Below are positions 22,201-33,659 of a stretch of DNA of 64,000 bases, piece after piece. The notes beneath the pieces were generated by a model. That model saw nothing but the letters and a program-made list of their open reading frames with translations. It searched no databases and was not told where the DNA came from. The DNA is taken from contig OZ037833.1 in assembly GCA_964035575.1 (NCBI GenBank), positions 1,798,001-1,862,000 of the forward strand, given 5' to 3'. Position numbers and translations under genes: made by a program. The stretch is from Rhynchopus sp. YZ270_cl-10. Its lineage: Eukaryota; Euglenozoa; Diplonemea; Diplonemida; Diplonemidae. Each line of letters opens with the position of its first letter. The stretch's first letter is position 1.

Positions 22201-23620
22201 GCGCAAGCTCGCAGTACTCATCCTTCTTGTTCACGCAGATACCGGCTGTTCCACAGTTGTTGTGATCGGTGCAGGCAAGCCCCCCGATGTCTATCATGGA
22301 GCCCTGCAGCGGCACTGTGGACCCCTGCACAAGGGGCGACTCCTGCACGAAGAAGTCGGCGTGCGCAGGGAAGCGTGGATTCTGGTTTGCGTCCGTCGGG
22401 TGCACCGGTGCGAGGATGGTTGGGTTGCGCGACGCCGTCGTCGTCGTGTCACCCACGAGGTGCGAAGTGTTCGACTTGATGTGCGTCACGGAGAGTGCAC
22501 AGCCGTCCTTGTCCTCTTGGTAGCGACTCTTTGGGAACTCTGTCGACACTTCGCGCCACCGTCCAGGGAAATCGGAGACTGTGGTCTCGAAGGCAGAGGT
22601 ATGCGAAGGGAGGCAGATCTTACACACGGAGGCAGGGTCGTTTGGGTTGCACGTTGTCCCACCTAGGGACTCGGGGGAGTCGACGATGAAGGCTGCGAAC
22701 TTGGCAAGGAACTTCTTGAGGAGCTTTGCTGGGTAGAAGTCCTCGCATTCGTTGTCTTCGAACTCCTTGCCGTAGAGGTAGACGTTGTCTTTGAACCAGT
22801 CGTAGAAGTCTTTTTCGAGGTATTTTGGTTTAGAGTTCTTGACCTTCGGGTCCTTCCAGTTGAAGGGGTCCGCACAGACCAGATGGTCCTTCGCGTTGCA
22901 GTGGAAGTCAGACTCACAGGGTTTGAAGATGTTGCAACCGTACCCCGAACAGCCTATGGAAAGCTTGAAGAAGTCACGATGGTTTTCACAACGCTTTGCG
23001 ACCACTTGGATGTCAGCACCGATCTCCATGAACTCATGCACAAAGGAGCACTTGGGATCACGCTTCGACTCTGACAAGGAAAGGGGGTCCTTCTTTTGAC
23101 TCCATGCGTCGTGCTTGCAGCTGGTCGGCATCTCGAAGGACGACCCCCCAGCAAGCGCACGAAACAGCTTTGGAAGGTCTCTGGTAAACGACCCTGGAGA
23201 GTCCAGACAGTCGTAATTGGGGATGTCGTTGATGGAGTAGACTCTATTACCATAGAGCGCGCCGGAGAGGGGGTGGTAGCGGGATTGGAAGTCGTCTTCG
23301 GTGACGGTGATGCCGGCACACTGTCCTTCAACGTATTTGAACATGCTTTCGTATCCAGCTTGCATCATTCTTGGCAGCATTGGGATGTCGAGATTAACAT
23401 TGAACAACGGATTGTCCGGCAGGATCCGCACCCTCCCATCACAGTCCCATGTCAACAGTGTTTGCAGATGCGAAGTAGGAGGTGGGGTCGGACAATCCTC
23501 CGTCCCCGACCCACTCCCACTCCCACCACACGCCGCAGACGCCTCTGTCGTATCCCCACCCTCCACACAGCAGTACCCGCTCACCCACACCACCACTAAT
23601 GTCTTGAGAAAACGCTCCAT
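19266..23620 (-). CDS. large secreted-ectodomain type I membrane protein (1322 aa, four exons)
   Basis: Exons are 20345-23620, 20022-20189, 19708-19848 and 19266-19649, all joined in phase 0. The introns are 155, 173 and 58 nt (donors GTATGT, GTATGT and GTATAC). An N-terminal signal peptide (MERFLKTLVVVWVSGYCCVEGG) is followed by an ectodomain of about 980 residues rich in Cys, with a cluster around residues 450-530 (CTDHNNCGTAGIC, CELAQNECDKHAQC) that looks EGF-like but is irregular. One membrane segment is near residue 1025 (ASFIAVVCVMLVIVCIAAICVWW). It is followed by a basic anchor and a tail of about 270 residues, partly acidic (SEDEEDD) and partly Ser/Arg-rich. This suggests a cell-surface adhesion or receptor-like protein. 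I do not recognise the ectodomain family. The three introns all fall in the cytoplasmic tail. Confidence 0.88.
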
Positions 23621-24481
23621 TAAAACAGAAAAAAAAAAAATTCAACTCACGATGATAAGAGCGCCTCGGAGATAAAAACCCGCACGCTATCAATAGGAAG
23701 CCACCCTCTTTTTTTTGTGGTGTGCTCCACCCCCTCCCCCCTCGAGCTCTAGTGTAGTGTGTTCTGTTGGGGTGGGTGTAAAGGGGGGGAGAGAAGAAGG
23801 GGTATTTGAGTGTGAAAAACACCCCTAAATTCAAAAATTTTGGCTTTTGAAAATACAAAGCCTTCCATTGTACACCATGTGCCTGACTAGAAAAGGGGGA
23901 CGGTAGAACCGAAATCATGCTCTCCCCAAACCCATTTTCCAGGTCAACATCTGATATTCCCTCCCCTCCTCAGATGAGGGGATCATTAGAGTGACAGGGT
24001 AATTAGGACTGTGTCAAAACTGGAGGTGCCGTAAGGGGGAAGAAAAGAGGGAAAAAAATGTGTGCTTTTTTTTTGTAAAATACAGTTGTTACTTGGAACA
24101 GGTCCACCCCAAAAAAAAACAACAAAACAAAGAAAGAAACTTGAAAGATGAATGTGCCTCAGTGCATTTAAGACACCCAAGACTTATTCGCCCCTGTAAT
24201 TGTGTTATATTTCTTCTTTTTTTTTCTTCTGACACGACTACAGATTTTTTCATTTCATTCCCAAAAACTCTTTTTCCAGAATCGCTTTGCGTTCGCATGG
24301 TGCTAGCAGAGTAGAGGGCGAAACAACACTAGGGAATTGACCCCACACACAACATCCTCATTCTTTCAATGCCCCCTATAACACGAGATACAATTTGGGG
24401 AGGGGGGGTAGGGGGATTGTACAATTTTTAGCCCGCAAAGGGCGTTTGAAGGGACTCATATTTGAAAAAAAGCATCATTTT
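23621..24481. other. intergenic
   Basis: AT-rich, with one divergent family C stem-loop at 24143-24175 and T/A runs. No gene is supported. Confidence 0.5.
24143..24175 (+). repeat. family C stem-loop, divergent right arm
   Basis: GAAAGATGAATGTGCCTC is an exact left arm. The right arm (AGTGCATTTAAGACACC) keeps GTGCA but has lost the CATCTTT pairing. Confidence 0.55.
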
Positions 24482-26791
24482 TTACGCATCTTCACTAGGC
24501 CGCCTGGATACTTCAGGGGAGGGTGACTGTGTCTCATCTTTTTTTGCCCCCTTTTTCGTTTTTTTTCCGAGGCAGTTCGCGCATTTTAGTCCGTGCTTGC
24601 GGAGTTGGAGGTTGTGGGCGAATTTTCCGCAGCGTGCGCAGCAGGCTTTAGATATCCCTGGGTATTTTGTGTTGAGGAGAGCGAGAACGCGTTTGTGGTG
24701 GTCTACTTGGTTGAGCGCAGCGTCATGCTGTTCACGCTCTTTTCTGAGATCTTCTTCGAAGGCGAGACGTTGCTGGAAGCTTTCCTTTTGCATGCCTTCA
24801 AAATCACGCGACAACTGTTCTGCACCTGCCTCTGCCTCCTTGCACCGCCGTCTTGCCTCTGCCGCAGCCTTCTCCGCTGCCTCCTTTCCTGCATCGGCAC
24901 TCTCCATCATCTGCATGGCCTCATCCAAGCGACTCTCGGCCTGCTCTGCCCTCCGTAGCGCCGCTTTCTCACCTTCACTAGGCCCTTCTCCTCTCTCTCT
25001 CCCCAGTGGCTGAGAGGACACCTCGGTTCTCTGTACTGTGGGAGATGACGGAGGGGTGGTCTGGGTGTCGGTGGACCTACAAATGCGTGGAGGTGAGGTC
25101 GGCTGGGTTGGGGCAGGAGAGGGTGTAGTGGGGGTGGGTGTGGTGGCGGTGGAGGTGGTCCCCATCCGCTCCTCATGCTTGCGGAGCAGCTTCTTCAGTT
25201 TGTCTGGGTGCGACATCTGGAGGAGCTTGGTCTCAACCGATTGTTGCATCGCCGCCGCTTTCCGTTCCCGTTTGCGCGCTTTTTGTTCTTGTCTGCGTGC
25301 TTCTCTTGTCTCTGCATCCGCATCCCTCAACCTATCCTCCAATCCCTTAATGATCTCCCTCTGTTGTGAAATGAATGTCTGCAAACACAACATCTCCGTC
25401 CCCTCCAATGCACCTTGTGCTGAAGGTTGCGCAGAAGAAGAAGGCACCCTCGGTGGCGACCCAATCCGCTCCCGCAGCGCTGAGATGTACGAATCTGCGT
25501 TGCCTTCGTGCTCTGGGGCAGGCGAAATCAGTGGTGTCCTCCGAGAGGCCGGAAGCTCATTGCCCCGCAGCTCGCGGAGCGACGACACCGCGACCGGAGA
25601 AGGAGATGCAGACCGTTCAGAGATATGCGGGGCAGATGAGTTGAGCACCTTAGTGTGCGCAAGGTAGTGAAGCTTCGGGGAAGGTGCTGGGGCGGTGCGG
25701 CGTGCCTTCATTGCGAGCACCTTGGCGGCTCGGCGTCTTGCTTCTAGTTGCGCAGCCTTCGCACTGCCAGTCACTCCACCACTACGTTGTGAAGGGGAAA
25801 TACCATATGCACCACCACCAGTCCCTGTGTGGCCTTCCATGCTGTAGCTGCGTCGTGGTGGTGGGGGGTTACGACGTTGTACTGATGTGTTTGGATTCCG
25901 TCCGGAGCGTGCAGTGGTAACAGCAGCAGGACGACGCATCTGGCGGGTCGCTCCACCACCACCACCACGCCCAGCCTTGCTCGGCTTCCTCGCTGGAGTA
26001 TCCTCTGAAGAATAGGTAGAAGAGCTGGACTCATCGTCGTCACTATAAAACCGTGGTTGCATTGCACGGAACTCCCCCCAAGAAAGCGGTACCGGATCGT
26101 CCGCCCGCAAATGACTCAAAAACACGAGAAGTTCCGCCTCGTCTCTGGTAAGATACTCCTGCTCGCTCAGTGCCCGCATCTCCGCATCTTGCTTCAGAGA
26201 GATCAACAGCGTGCCTACCCTTGCGTGCGACTCCCCTCCGCTTGCGTCGAAGAAGAACCGCTTCATGAGACCTGCGAAGTCTGGTGGGCTCTCAGGAGAG
26301 AGCACTGCAGGAGGGGGTGCCCTCTCGGGTTTCCCTGTGGGAGGCGTTCTGACGGGGACGGGTGAGGGTTCGGGGCGTTTTCGGATGGGGAGTGGGGTAG
26401 CGTCGTCATCTGTTTCTGATGAACCTTCGTCATTGGGTGCTACTGCTGCCTCTGCTGCCACTGCTGTGCCCCGGTACACAGCAGTCGCCTCCTTTGGGTC
26501 CTTCGTAGAGGCGGCAGAGGGTTGTTTCACAAGAGGGGCAGATTTGTCAGAGTCTTCGTCAGTATCAGAAGCCACCACAATCTGCTTCGGAGGGGGTTTG
26601 TCTGGCTTCGCGGTAGGCTTCTTCGCAGATTTGGTCATCGGAGCTGGCGCCTTATTGGGCGGGGAGGTAGGAGGGCCGGTAGGGGGTTTGTCACGTTGCT
26701 GTGCGACCGGTGTTGACGCAATGTCCTTTAAGTCAATCGCCTCATCGTCCGTCTCCTCGTCAGTGTGGAAGTCACCATCAGAGTCGGCCAT
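24482..26791 (-). CDS. coiled-coil protein with C-terminal CxxC zinc-ribbon (769 aa)
   Basis: A single exon with ATG at 26791. Residues 1-400 are acidic and then Pro/Ser/Arg-rich, probably disordered (MADSDGDFHTDEETDDEAIDLKD at the start; an SSSSTYSSEDTPARK stretch later). An internal helical piece near 165-240 (FAGLMKRFFFDASGG...LVFLSHLRADDPVPLSWGEFRAM) may be folded. Two coiled-coil blocks (about 460-540 and 620-710) precede a short zinc-binding element, CARCGKFAHNLQLRKHGLKC followed by ANC, with two CxxC pairs 18 residues apart. The tail is basic (KKTKKGAKK). A scaffold or nucleic-acid-binding role is possible, but no family is recognised. No membrane segment is seen. Confidence 0.85.
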   Translation of the reverse strand: MADSDGDFHTDEETDDEAIDLKDIASTPVAQQRDKPPTGPPTSPPNKAPAPMTKSAKKPTAKPDKPPPKQIVVASDTDEDSDKSAPLVKQPSAASTKDPKEATAVYRGTAVAAEAAVAPNDEGSSETDDDATPLPIRKRPEPSPVPVRTPPTGKPERAPPPAVLSPESPPDFAGLMKRFFFDASGGESHARVGTLLISLKQDAEMRALSEQEYLTRDEAELLVFLSHLRADDPVPLSWGEFRAMQPRFYSDDDESSSSTYSSEDTPARKPSKAGRGGGGGATRQMRRPAAVTTARSGRNPNTSVQRRNPPPPRRSYSMEGHTGTGGGAYGISPSQRSGGVTGSAKAAQLEARRRAAKVLAMKARRTAPAPSPKLHYLAHTKVLNSSAPHISERSASPSPVAVSSLRELRGNELPASRRTPLISPAPEHEGNADSYISALRERIGSPPRVPSSSAQPSAQGALEGTEMLCLQTFISQQREIIKGLEDRLRDADAETREARRQEQKARKRERKAAAMQQSVETKLLQMSHPDKLKKLLRKHEERMGTTSTATTPTPTTPSPAPTQPTSPPRICRSTDTQTTPPSSPTVQRTEVSSQPLGRERGEGPSEGEKAALRRAEQAESRLDEAMQMMESADAGKEAAEKAAAEARRRCKEAEAGAEQLSRDFEGMQKESFQQRLAFEEDLRKEREQHDAALNQVDHHKRVLALLNTKYPGISKACCARCGKFAHNLQLRKHGLKCANCLGKKTKKGAKKDETQSPSPEVSRRPSEDA

Positions 26792-27729
26792 ATTTTGTCA
26801 ATGAACCCTCACAAAGCCTCAGATTGGATTCATCTATCGGTGTGTATGTCTGAGGGGTTGAGATAAGAGAAGTGAGGAGGTTTTAAAGCGAATATGGCTA
26901 AAAGTTATTTCATAATTAATTATACTATCTATTCTACTGAATAGAAGGTATAATAGGGTGCACAAAGCAAATAATAGATAATATGGATAAAAGGAAAAGA
27001 GAAAAAAAGAAAAAAAAAAAGAAATCTCTCGCATATTGTGCGGTTTTCAGAAGTCAACCAAAAAAAGAATCCTCTGAAGGCAGGAGGGGGAAGAAGAAGA
27101 AGAAAAAAAAATCAAACCTGGTGAATCAAAAGCTTCTTGATGGGATTTTCTCCTAATTCTACAAAGGGGCTGTGTGGAGGATGAGGGGAGGATAGGGATG
27201 CACGAATGACAAAGAAGCGCAAAAAAAAAAAAAAATCGAAGTGAAACTGAAAATACCTCTGTGAAAAAAAAAACGGCAAAAACGCTGAAAGTCGTCCATT
27301 TCGTTTGGATGGAGGTTTGGGAGGAATAAAAGAGAGAAAAAAAAATTTTTTTTGGTAAGATAGGAAGGGGCTACTTTGTTACCGAAAACATTACCTCCCG
27401 GTGGGTTTACACATGATTTGCCTACCCACATTTTCGGCAAAATAAAAGAAAACTTGACAGTATGCCTCTCGTGCACACATATCTATACATAGAACCACAA
27501 CACCAAACTGACTAATAGAAAGTACAAAGAAACACACATCCAAAACACCATGAGCAAAGCTGTAAAGCCCACTCAACGATCTGACGGCACTTGACTCCTC
27601 GGTTCTCTTACATAACACCACAGACGGTTCACACCGTTCAAGGGAAAGCCTCCTTGCTCAAACGCTATCCCCACCTAGCCTTGGCCAAACCACGTCAACG
27701 TGCTCCACTACGTAGCCCCATCCGCACTG
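26792..27729. other. intergenic
   Basis: AT-rich leader of the preceding gene and trailer of the next. The 27540-27730 part is more balanced but shows no gene. Confidence 0.5.
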
Positions 27730-28323
27730 CTACTTAGCATGCACATCGTCCGATTCCTGATACAACCCCAACCTCTGTGCTAGACGGCGGTACTTCGCTG
27801 TGGTGGCAATCCCGTTCGCCTTGCGCTCTTGTAAGGTGTTCATGTGCGCCTCACGTTTGCGACGGTTTTGCAAGAGTTTGAGCATTTTCCCGTTGCTCAC
27901 TTCGCGGATCATTTCAGACAGACGACGTTCGATATACGCACAGATCATAAGAACCCTATGCTGGAAGGTCTCCCTCTCGACCTCCAACAGCGTGATTTGG
28001 GAAAGCAGCTTTGTTCGTGTCCTCGTTGTTTGCAGCCCCACTAGCGATTGCTTTATCCGCTCAATCCGGTTGGCCCGCTGCAGAACCTTCGTGTCCAGCT
28101 CATACGTCGACTGGAACATAACCTCCAGCTGCTGCAAGATAGGTTCCTGTTCCGCCACAATATCACCCTTCGCCCTGAACCCCAGCCCTATATCACCAAA
28201 CCCCGCGACCTCCTGCGGCGTAGGCAGGTCCTCTCTCACCGAGTCCAGCACCAAGAAGACATTCGCAGCGTGGTCTCTTGCCTCATCAGAGGTCTTGATA
28301 CCTTCCATCAACGTACCCTCCAT
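27730..28323 (-). CDS. small helical hypothetical protein (197 aa)
   Basis: The start is taken at ATG 28323 (MEGTLMEGIKTSDEARDHAAN). A strong pyrimidine tract and CAG (CCCCCTTTTTCAG) end 21 nt upstream, so the open sequence further 5' is probably not translated. The protein is mostly helical with coiled-coil potential (KVLQRANRIERIKQSLVGLQ, ITLLEVERETFQHRVLMICAYIERRLSEMI) and a basic C-terminal region (LLQNRRKREAHMNTLQERKA). It has no signal peptide or membrane segment. I do not recognise it; a subunit of a coiled-coil complex is the most that can be inferred. Confidence 0.7.
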   Translation of the reverse strand: MEGTLMEGIKTSDEARDHAANVFLVLDSVREDLPTPQEVAGFGDIGLGFRAKGDIVAEQEPILQQLEVMFQSTYELDTKVLQRANRIERIKQSLVGLQTTRTRTKLLSQITLLEVERETFQHRVLMICAYIERRLSEMIREVSNGKMLKLLQNRRKREAHMNTLQERKANGIATTAKYRRLAQRLGLYQESDDVHAK

Positions 28324-29916
28324 AATGCGGTATACAGCCCAATACTGAAAAAGGGGGAAATGCTGTACTGTACAGGGTGAATGGGGAGGGGGAGGATAGT
28401 GGTGGCATTGATAATTGCTCATCATAGTACATAATACACACACTACAGCTGTATGTGTATTATGTATTATGACACGCATTTATCACAATACAGCCAGAAG
28501 GAGGAAAGGGAAAGGGTTTGTGAAGCAATTCACACCCACTCGCTGGTGGGTAGCTGATGACGTGGTGCTGCTGTGCACCAGCGGGTTGCCCTAGATGAGA
28601 AGGAGGAGGAGAAGGTATGTGTACCGTGTGTTCCCACTATAGACCCCGCATTTTTTTTGTCAAAAAAATATTCGTCAAGACGAAATAGTTGGTTGAGAGA
28701 GAGAGAGAGAGAGTCCTTCGAAACAGCCAGGAAGTGCTTTGTTACAGACATTTTAGACCTAAAAAAGTATGACAGCAAAAAAAATAACAAAGCTCGCTCC
28801 AACCCTATAACATCGATGGTCGACCCGTGTGCGCATGGTATACGCGTAGACGCTTTCGGCACCAATGAAGGAACCTACTCACAGGGTGCCATTACCATCG
28901 TTGATAGAGCGCAGGTTTGCTTTGTGAAAATAGTAGGATCGGTAGGTAAGTGACGTTGTTTCATTGATTGCACAAATCCTCCTGTTTGAGGGATGATTTG
29001 GCGACCGTACCGATACTATTTCCCCTTTAAAGCAAACTTCTCAGGAATAAGAAAAAAAAAAGAGGGGAGAAGAAAAAGGAGAGGGAGAGGGGTAACGACG
29101 CACAATACAACACATATTACGTACCCCTTCCTCCCTCCCCCTTTCCCCCTTTATCAACTTCCCCATTTATGTGCCTTTTTTAGAACTTTTGGGGGAAACT
29201 GTGTGATAGAGAGAGGGGAGTAAATCGCCGGACCCAAAAAAGGACTGCTTTTTCCCTAAAGAAATTCTCCTGTATTGCAGCAAAAAAAGACGACGAAGAT
29301 ACCTTCTCGCAATATTATTTTTTTTGTCTGCAAAGCTGTGTAGGGCAGGACAAAAATCAGAAGAAGAACACAGCTGGAACGCAAAAAGGGAAACAAGCTT
29401 TTCATTCCCTCCCCCCCATCATCACGAAACAAGCTGTAACACATGACCGTACCTAGGATTGTACGGGAAGGCTATCATTACTTTACCCTATAGTATAGCA
29501 TGTCTCTCACGAATAAGACACAATAAAAAACACGCCTAAAACAAGCAAATAAAACTGGTGAATGTGTCTCGCGGTGGAGAGAAAAGGAAGAAAGAAAAAG
29601 ATGAAGCCGGCGGTGCGAACGCTCTTGGGTTTGAACGCAAGACACCAGAAAATAGCAAAAGGTATTAGCTTGTATCAAACATCGCCCTCCAAACTGAGAG
29701 CCTACACGATACACACTGCACAAAATACACCTTAACGAATTGGGCCCAGAGCCTTAGCGGTCTTAGGGGACTGTGTTTTTACCCTAGGGGGGAAAAGGGT
29801 AGGAGTACCATTGTGTTTATTTTAACGCCAAAAACCAAAAAAAAAAAAGGTTGAAAGTGGGTAGCGGTGGGTGGTAGTGGTAAAGGAAAAGTAACAAAAA
29901 AAAAGGAAAATAACTT

Positions 29917-29950
29917 GAAAGATGAGTGTGCCTCTCTGTGCACGCATCTC
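29917..29950 (+). repeat. family C stem-loop
   Basis: GAAAGATGAGTGTGCCTC, then TCT, then GTGCACGCATCTC. GTGTGC pairs with GCAC and AGATG with CATCT. Confidence 0.7.
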
Positions 29951-30480
29951 ACAAGAAAAAGACGGATGCTGGAGTTGGAAACACACTCCAGAGAGAATTT
30001 TGTTTTAAAAAAAAATGTATAGGACAAATCACCCACCGTGGATGCGTGAACTCAAATCTCACCCTAATAGATTTGTTGTTATTTTGCCTGTTGGCTTAGT
30101 GTAGATGTCATTGAGACAGTCTTCACTATTTTTTGTTGTATCACATATAAAACCCATTTGAGAGAATACTGCCAAGGTCGATAACCAAAAAGCTTTTTTT
30201 TTCAGAAAATGGAGACTTCACATCGTTTCTTTCAAAACCAAAGAGAACAGAGGCAGTTTGTATTACCTCCTAATAAGCATTGCGACATATGCATCCAATA
30301 AATTGAGAGCATAAGAAGATATCTCTAAAAAAAAAAAACACGTAGACTCGACCAAAGGATAACTAGACGCGCGGGAAAGAACCAATTATATTATTTTTTT
30401 CGTTGAACGCGGCCAGAGGCTTCTGCCCCGTTGGGCGCAAAATGGTGCCAATGAAATGGATTGAAAACAAAGAAAATTTT

Positions 30481-30570
30481 GAAAGATGAATGTGCATCTC
30501 GTTGCGTACATATCTTTAAAAAAGAGAAGTTTTGTAAGATGAACTTAAGTCTCTCACTACTTTAGCCACC
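30481..30570 (+). repeat. family C stem-loop followed by family B
   Basis: 30481-30518 is family C (GAAAGATGAATGTGCATCTC ... GTACATATCTTT). After about 17 nt, 30536-30570 is family B (AAGATGAACTTAAGTCTC ... CTTTAGCCACC). The C-B pairing is also seen, in B-C order, at 50181-50275 and 57638-57730. Confidence 0.65.
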
Positions 30571-31557
30571 ATGAAGGGAAAAAAAAAGTTATCAAAATGG
30601 GGAACCGCCTCCGGCCTTCCTGAGCTTTATTCCAGAACAAAAGAAGAAACAAAAAAATAGCACTCACGTTTTGTATAAGCTTATATCGGCAAAAAGGGGG
30701 TATTTTTCAGTTGGCAACATAAAAGGGGTGAAACCCGTTTTCCCTTTGCCTTCTTTTATAGTAGCACAGAGGGTGGGGCCGTTGCTGTAAGGTGTGGGGT
30801 TTATTTCAGGTTTTCTTTTAATGATTGTCTTCGGCCTCTCGTGGCTTAATCACTTTTAACCGATGAACGTGCCTCGATATGCACGTCTGTTGAAAAGAGT
30901 GAGTTGACAAAAATTTCTGTGGGGGAGTCCATGAGGGGGGGGTGGATGCGGTTTTGGAAAAATATAGCCATTTTGTTGTGTTGCATATCATGGGAACAAT
31001 ATGGCCAGCCCTTGACAAGAGAGGCTTGTTTCCATAACGGTTATGTGCTTGAAAATTAATTCGTATACATTCTTTTCTTAGCGAAACAAAAAGAATGCAA
31101 AGAGGGTGCAAAAAATGTACCCTTTCTTTTGCTTGAAAAAAAAAATACGGCAAGAAGACGCCCTAGGAAACTCGAAAAACCATGTGCTGCTTGGGGTTTC
31201 TATTCAAAGAGAAATGAGCCCACGAAAAAAAGGGGTAATTTTTGCACCACGATTTTGCAAAAAAAAGTGTGATTTGCGTAAGTCTTTCAAAAAACAGTCA
31301 AAAAAGAGGTCAACTTAAAAAATGAAGAAAAAGAGAGGTTGAAGGGTGCACAAACGCCTCACGGGATACCGGTGAACACAACGAAGAAAAAATGGAAATA
31401 TAAATCTCATGTGCACAACCATCTAAGAAAATTTTTGAAAATATGAACAAAAACCTCGCCGGTCCAGGCGATTCAGAACAAAAAAAATTAACACCTCTAA
31501 TTTTGTATGTCTTGTTTCGAGACACACGAACACAGTACAGCCGCATCCAAAAAAAAG

Positions 31558-31670
31558 AGTTGACTTGAAACACAACACACCCTCTCGTGAACAGTGTACC
31601 TTGGTATATGACCGGTGTACCGGGGGGTGGACCCCCAACCATGCAGTCCTACATCCATTTCGTGGTTTAC
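31558..31670 (+). repeat. family D element, copy 2
   Basis: 113 bp, from AGTTGACTTGAAACACAAC through ACCGGTGTACCGGGGGGTGG to CCATTTCGTGGTTTACA, with an internal GGGGGTGGACCCCC hairpin. It lies 185 bp downstream of the stop of the universal stress protein gene, so it may be in its 3' UTR. Confidence 0.85.
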
Positions 31671-31854
31671 AAAAAAAAGCGAAACTGAAGAGGAAACAAA
31701 ACGGACATAGAATTGCCCTTTTTTTCGGGTACGTATTGCATCATTTAAAAAAAACACTAAAAAATAATTCGCGCAGAGTAGTAAAAAAAAAAACGCACAC
31801 AATATGTAGATCCCTCCCCCCACACCCACCCCCACTCTCCCACCCCCCTTATTG

Positions 31855-33415
31855 TCATCTCGCGATGAGAATAGATCGTTGGGTGGCCGTTTGCAGAATT
31901 GATTGGGTGACTGCACCTTGGACCACCTTTTGCCAGCCGTCGATGCCGCGGGAGCCTAGCACTATGAGGTCACAGTTGAGGTGTCTTGCAACCTCCATGA
32001 TAATATCCGAGACAGTCGCTTTGCCTGGGTCTACAATACGCAGTTCTGTATCAATATCCTCAGCCTCAGCGAAGTCTGGGGACAATGTCTCTATTAGCTG
32101 GTTTTTCACACGTTCCACCTGCTTCTCTGCTGTCTGTACACGTTGACTCAAAATCGATTCATAATTTAAGTTTGGCTGCAAACTCGCCCGATCGTCACTC
32201 TGCGCTACCACCACCAACTTCGGCGCAGGCGTCACCACAGTACACACCACAACCTTGTCGCCCTTCTTAATGCTGTGCGCCAAATAGACGAGAGACCGTT
32301 CGCAATGTGGTGTTCCGTCGTAGCAGAAGAGAATGACACGGTTTTTGTCGAGGTTGGGCATGTTTGGGGAGGGTGGGGGGACGAGGAGAACGGCCTTCCC
32401 CTCGGGGCAGCTGTCGACAACGCCGGGGGAGACTTTGCGGGCGAAGAAGGTTTTCTCCTCTGCCTTCATCCCGAGGACGATGAGGTCGACGGAGAGTTCA
32501 TGCGCCTTCTCGACAAGGGCGCAGGCCTTTTCCTTGGTAGTGTTCTCGCAGGAGATGCTGATGTCTTGGCCCTCACGCAGGGTCAGCATCTGCTCGCGGA
32601 TCGCCTCCAGATGTGCCTTCGTCTCCTGGCCACGCTTTGTGGAGTGCTTCTTGTAGCAGTTGTATAAGTGTACTTTGTTGTCTTTGTGGCTGGCCATGAG
32701 TGTTGCATGGACAAGCCCCGTCGCATGGTCCTTCGCCTTCTTCTTATCAATGCCAACAAGAATCCGGAAGTTGCGTCGATCCTCCGGGGTAATAAGATTT
32801 ACACTCCCAGACTTCTTCTGCGACTTCGCATGGCTCTGAATGTAATAGTTCTTCTTCCGCGCTTCGAGGCGGTTTTCAAACGCGTCGGTGTCTTCCTGTG
32901 AGGGGTTTTTGAAAATGAAAAAAAAATGACAATACCTTTTCTTGCTTCAAGCGTTCGGCGTGGCGGTACTGAAGCCATTCTCTGTCTTTGCGTTCAAGCT
33001 CTTGCATGGTTTCGTCCCCGGGAAAGAGCTCCTCGGGGGAAGGGGCGGGGGGGATCGACGGAAGGACTAAGGAGCGGAGCGATCGGTTCATGGGTGTCCC
33101 ATCGCCACGTTGGGGGGTGAGTGGTGGGGACGACTGCTGCCGCGTTCTTGTGGTGGTCTCGGCAAGCTGCTTTTCGCGTTCGAAGCCCTCCTTCGACCTG
33201 TGTCCAGCAAGGCGTGAGAAACCTGAGTCCAGCGTCTGCACAGACAGCTTCTTCCCGCCCGCCGCCAACGGACACCCACCACCCGGTGCATCTGCAGGTT
33301 CTGCACCTGCAGACGCTGGGTCAACGTGTCGTCCCATCCCGATGGGTGGTTTGTTCAAAGAGGTGTTCAAAGACCTCGGCGCACTGCTGAACGAACCATT
33401 CGGGGATCGGTCCAT
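31855..33415 (-). CDS. two-domain universal stress protein (506 aa)
   Basis: Exon 1 is 32936-33415 (160 codons) and exon 2 is 31855-32895 (346 codons plus TGA). The intron is 40 nt (donor GTATTGTCAT, acceptor CCCCTCACAG, phase 0). The N-terminal 180 residues are Ser/Pro/Arg-rich with a short helical segment (ETMQELERKDREWLQYRHAERLKQEK). Two UspA folds follow: about 205-330 (FRILVGID ... VDLIVLGMKAEEKTFF) and about 350-505 (NRVILFCYDGTPHCERSL ... CDLIVLGSRGIDGWQKVV). The second keeps the ATP-type loop GSRGxxG followed by GAVTQSIL. The first has lost it (GMKAEEK) and is probably non-nucleotide-binding. The family acts in the cytosol in stress responses; the substrate is unknown. The ATG follows a pyrimidine-rich tract and CAG by 11 nt. 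Confidence 0.88.
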
Positions 33416-33659
33416 AGTGCACTCTTCTGCGTTGGGGTGAATGGGTTGGTAGGATTGTTATGGGTTGTAAAGGATGGGCAGGGTGGAGTGGATTTTTGGC
33501 AATGAAACTGGTGCACAATAACAAAATAAAAGGCCCCCCCATTCCCAAGAGAGATAGACACAAACTGTAACAAATAATAAAAAAAAAAACACCCGCGGAC
33601 AAAAAATAATGGCTTGATGAATACAAAAAAAGGGTGCTTTGCTAAAATGACTTTCTTTT

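Larger units (their letters stand above)
28324..31854. other. 3.5-kb gene-free region rich in stem-loop repeats
   Basis: No supported gene. It contains family C at 29917-29950, 30481-30518 and (divergent) 30861-30889, family B at 30536-30570, weak family A at 29601-29648 and 31336-31378, and family D at 31558-31670. A balanced-composition stretch at 28800-28950 is open on the plus strand (end of a 126-codon frame) but has no recognisable domain and would be the only plus-strand gene. Confidence 0.6.

Noticed and set aside
28573-28953. A 126-codon plus-strand frame ending ...IVDRAQVCFVKIVGSVGK
   Set aside because: No domain is recognisable, it contains a GA-repeat-derived stretch, and it would be the only gene on the plus strand. 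Kept only as a note.
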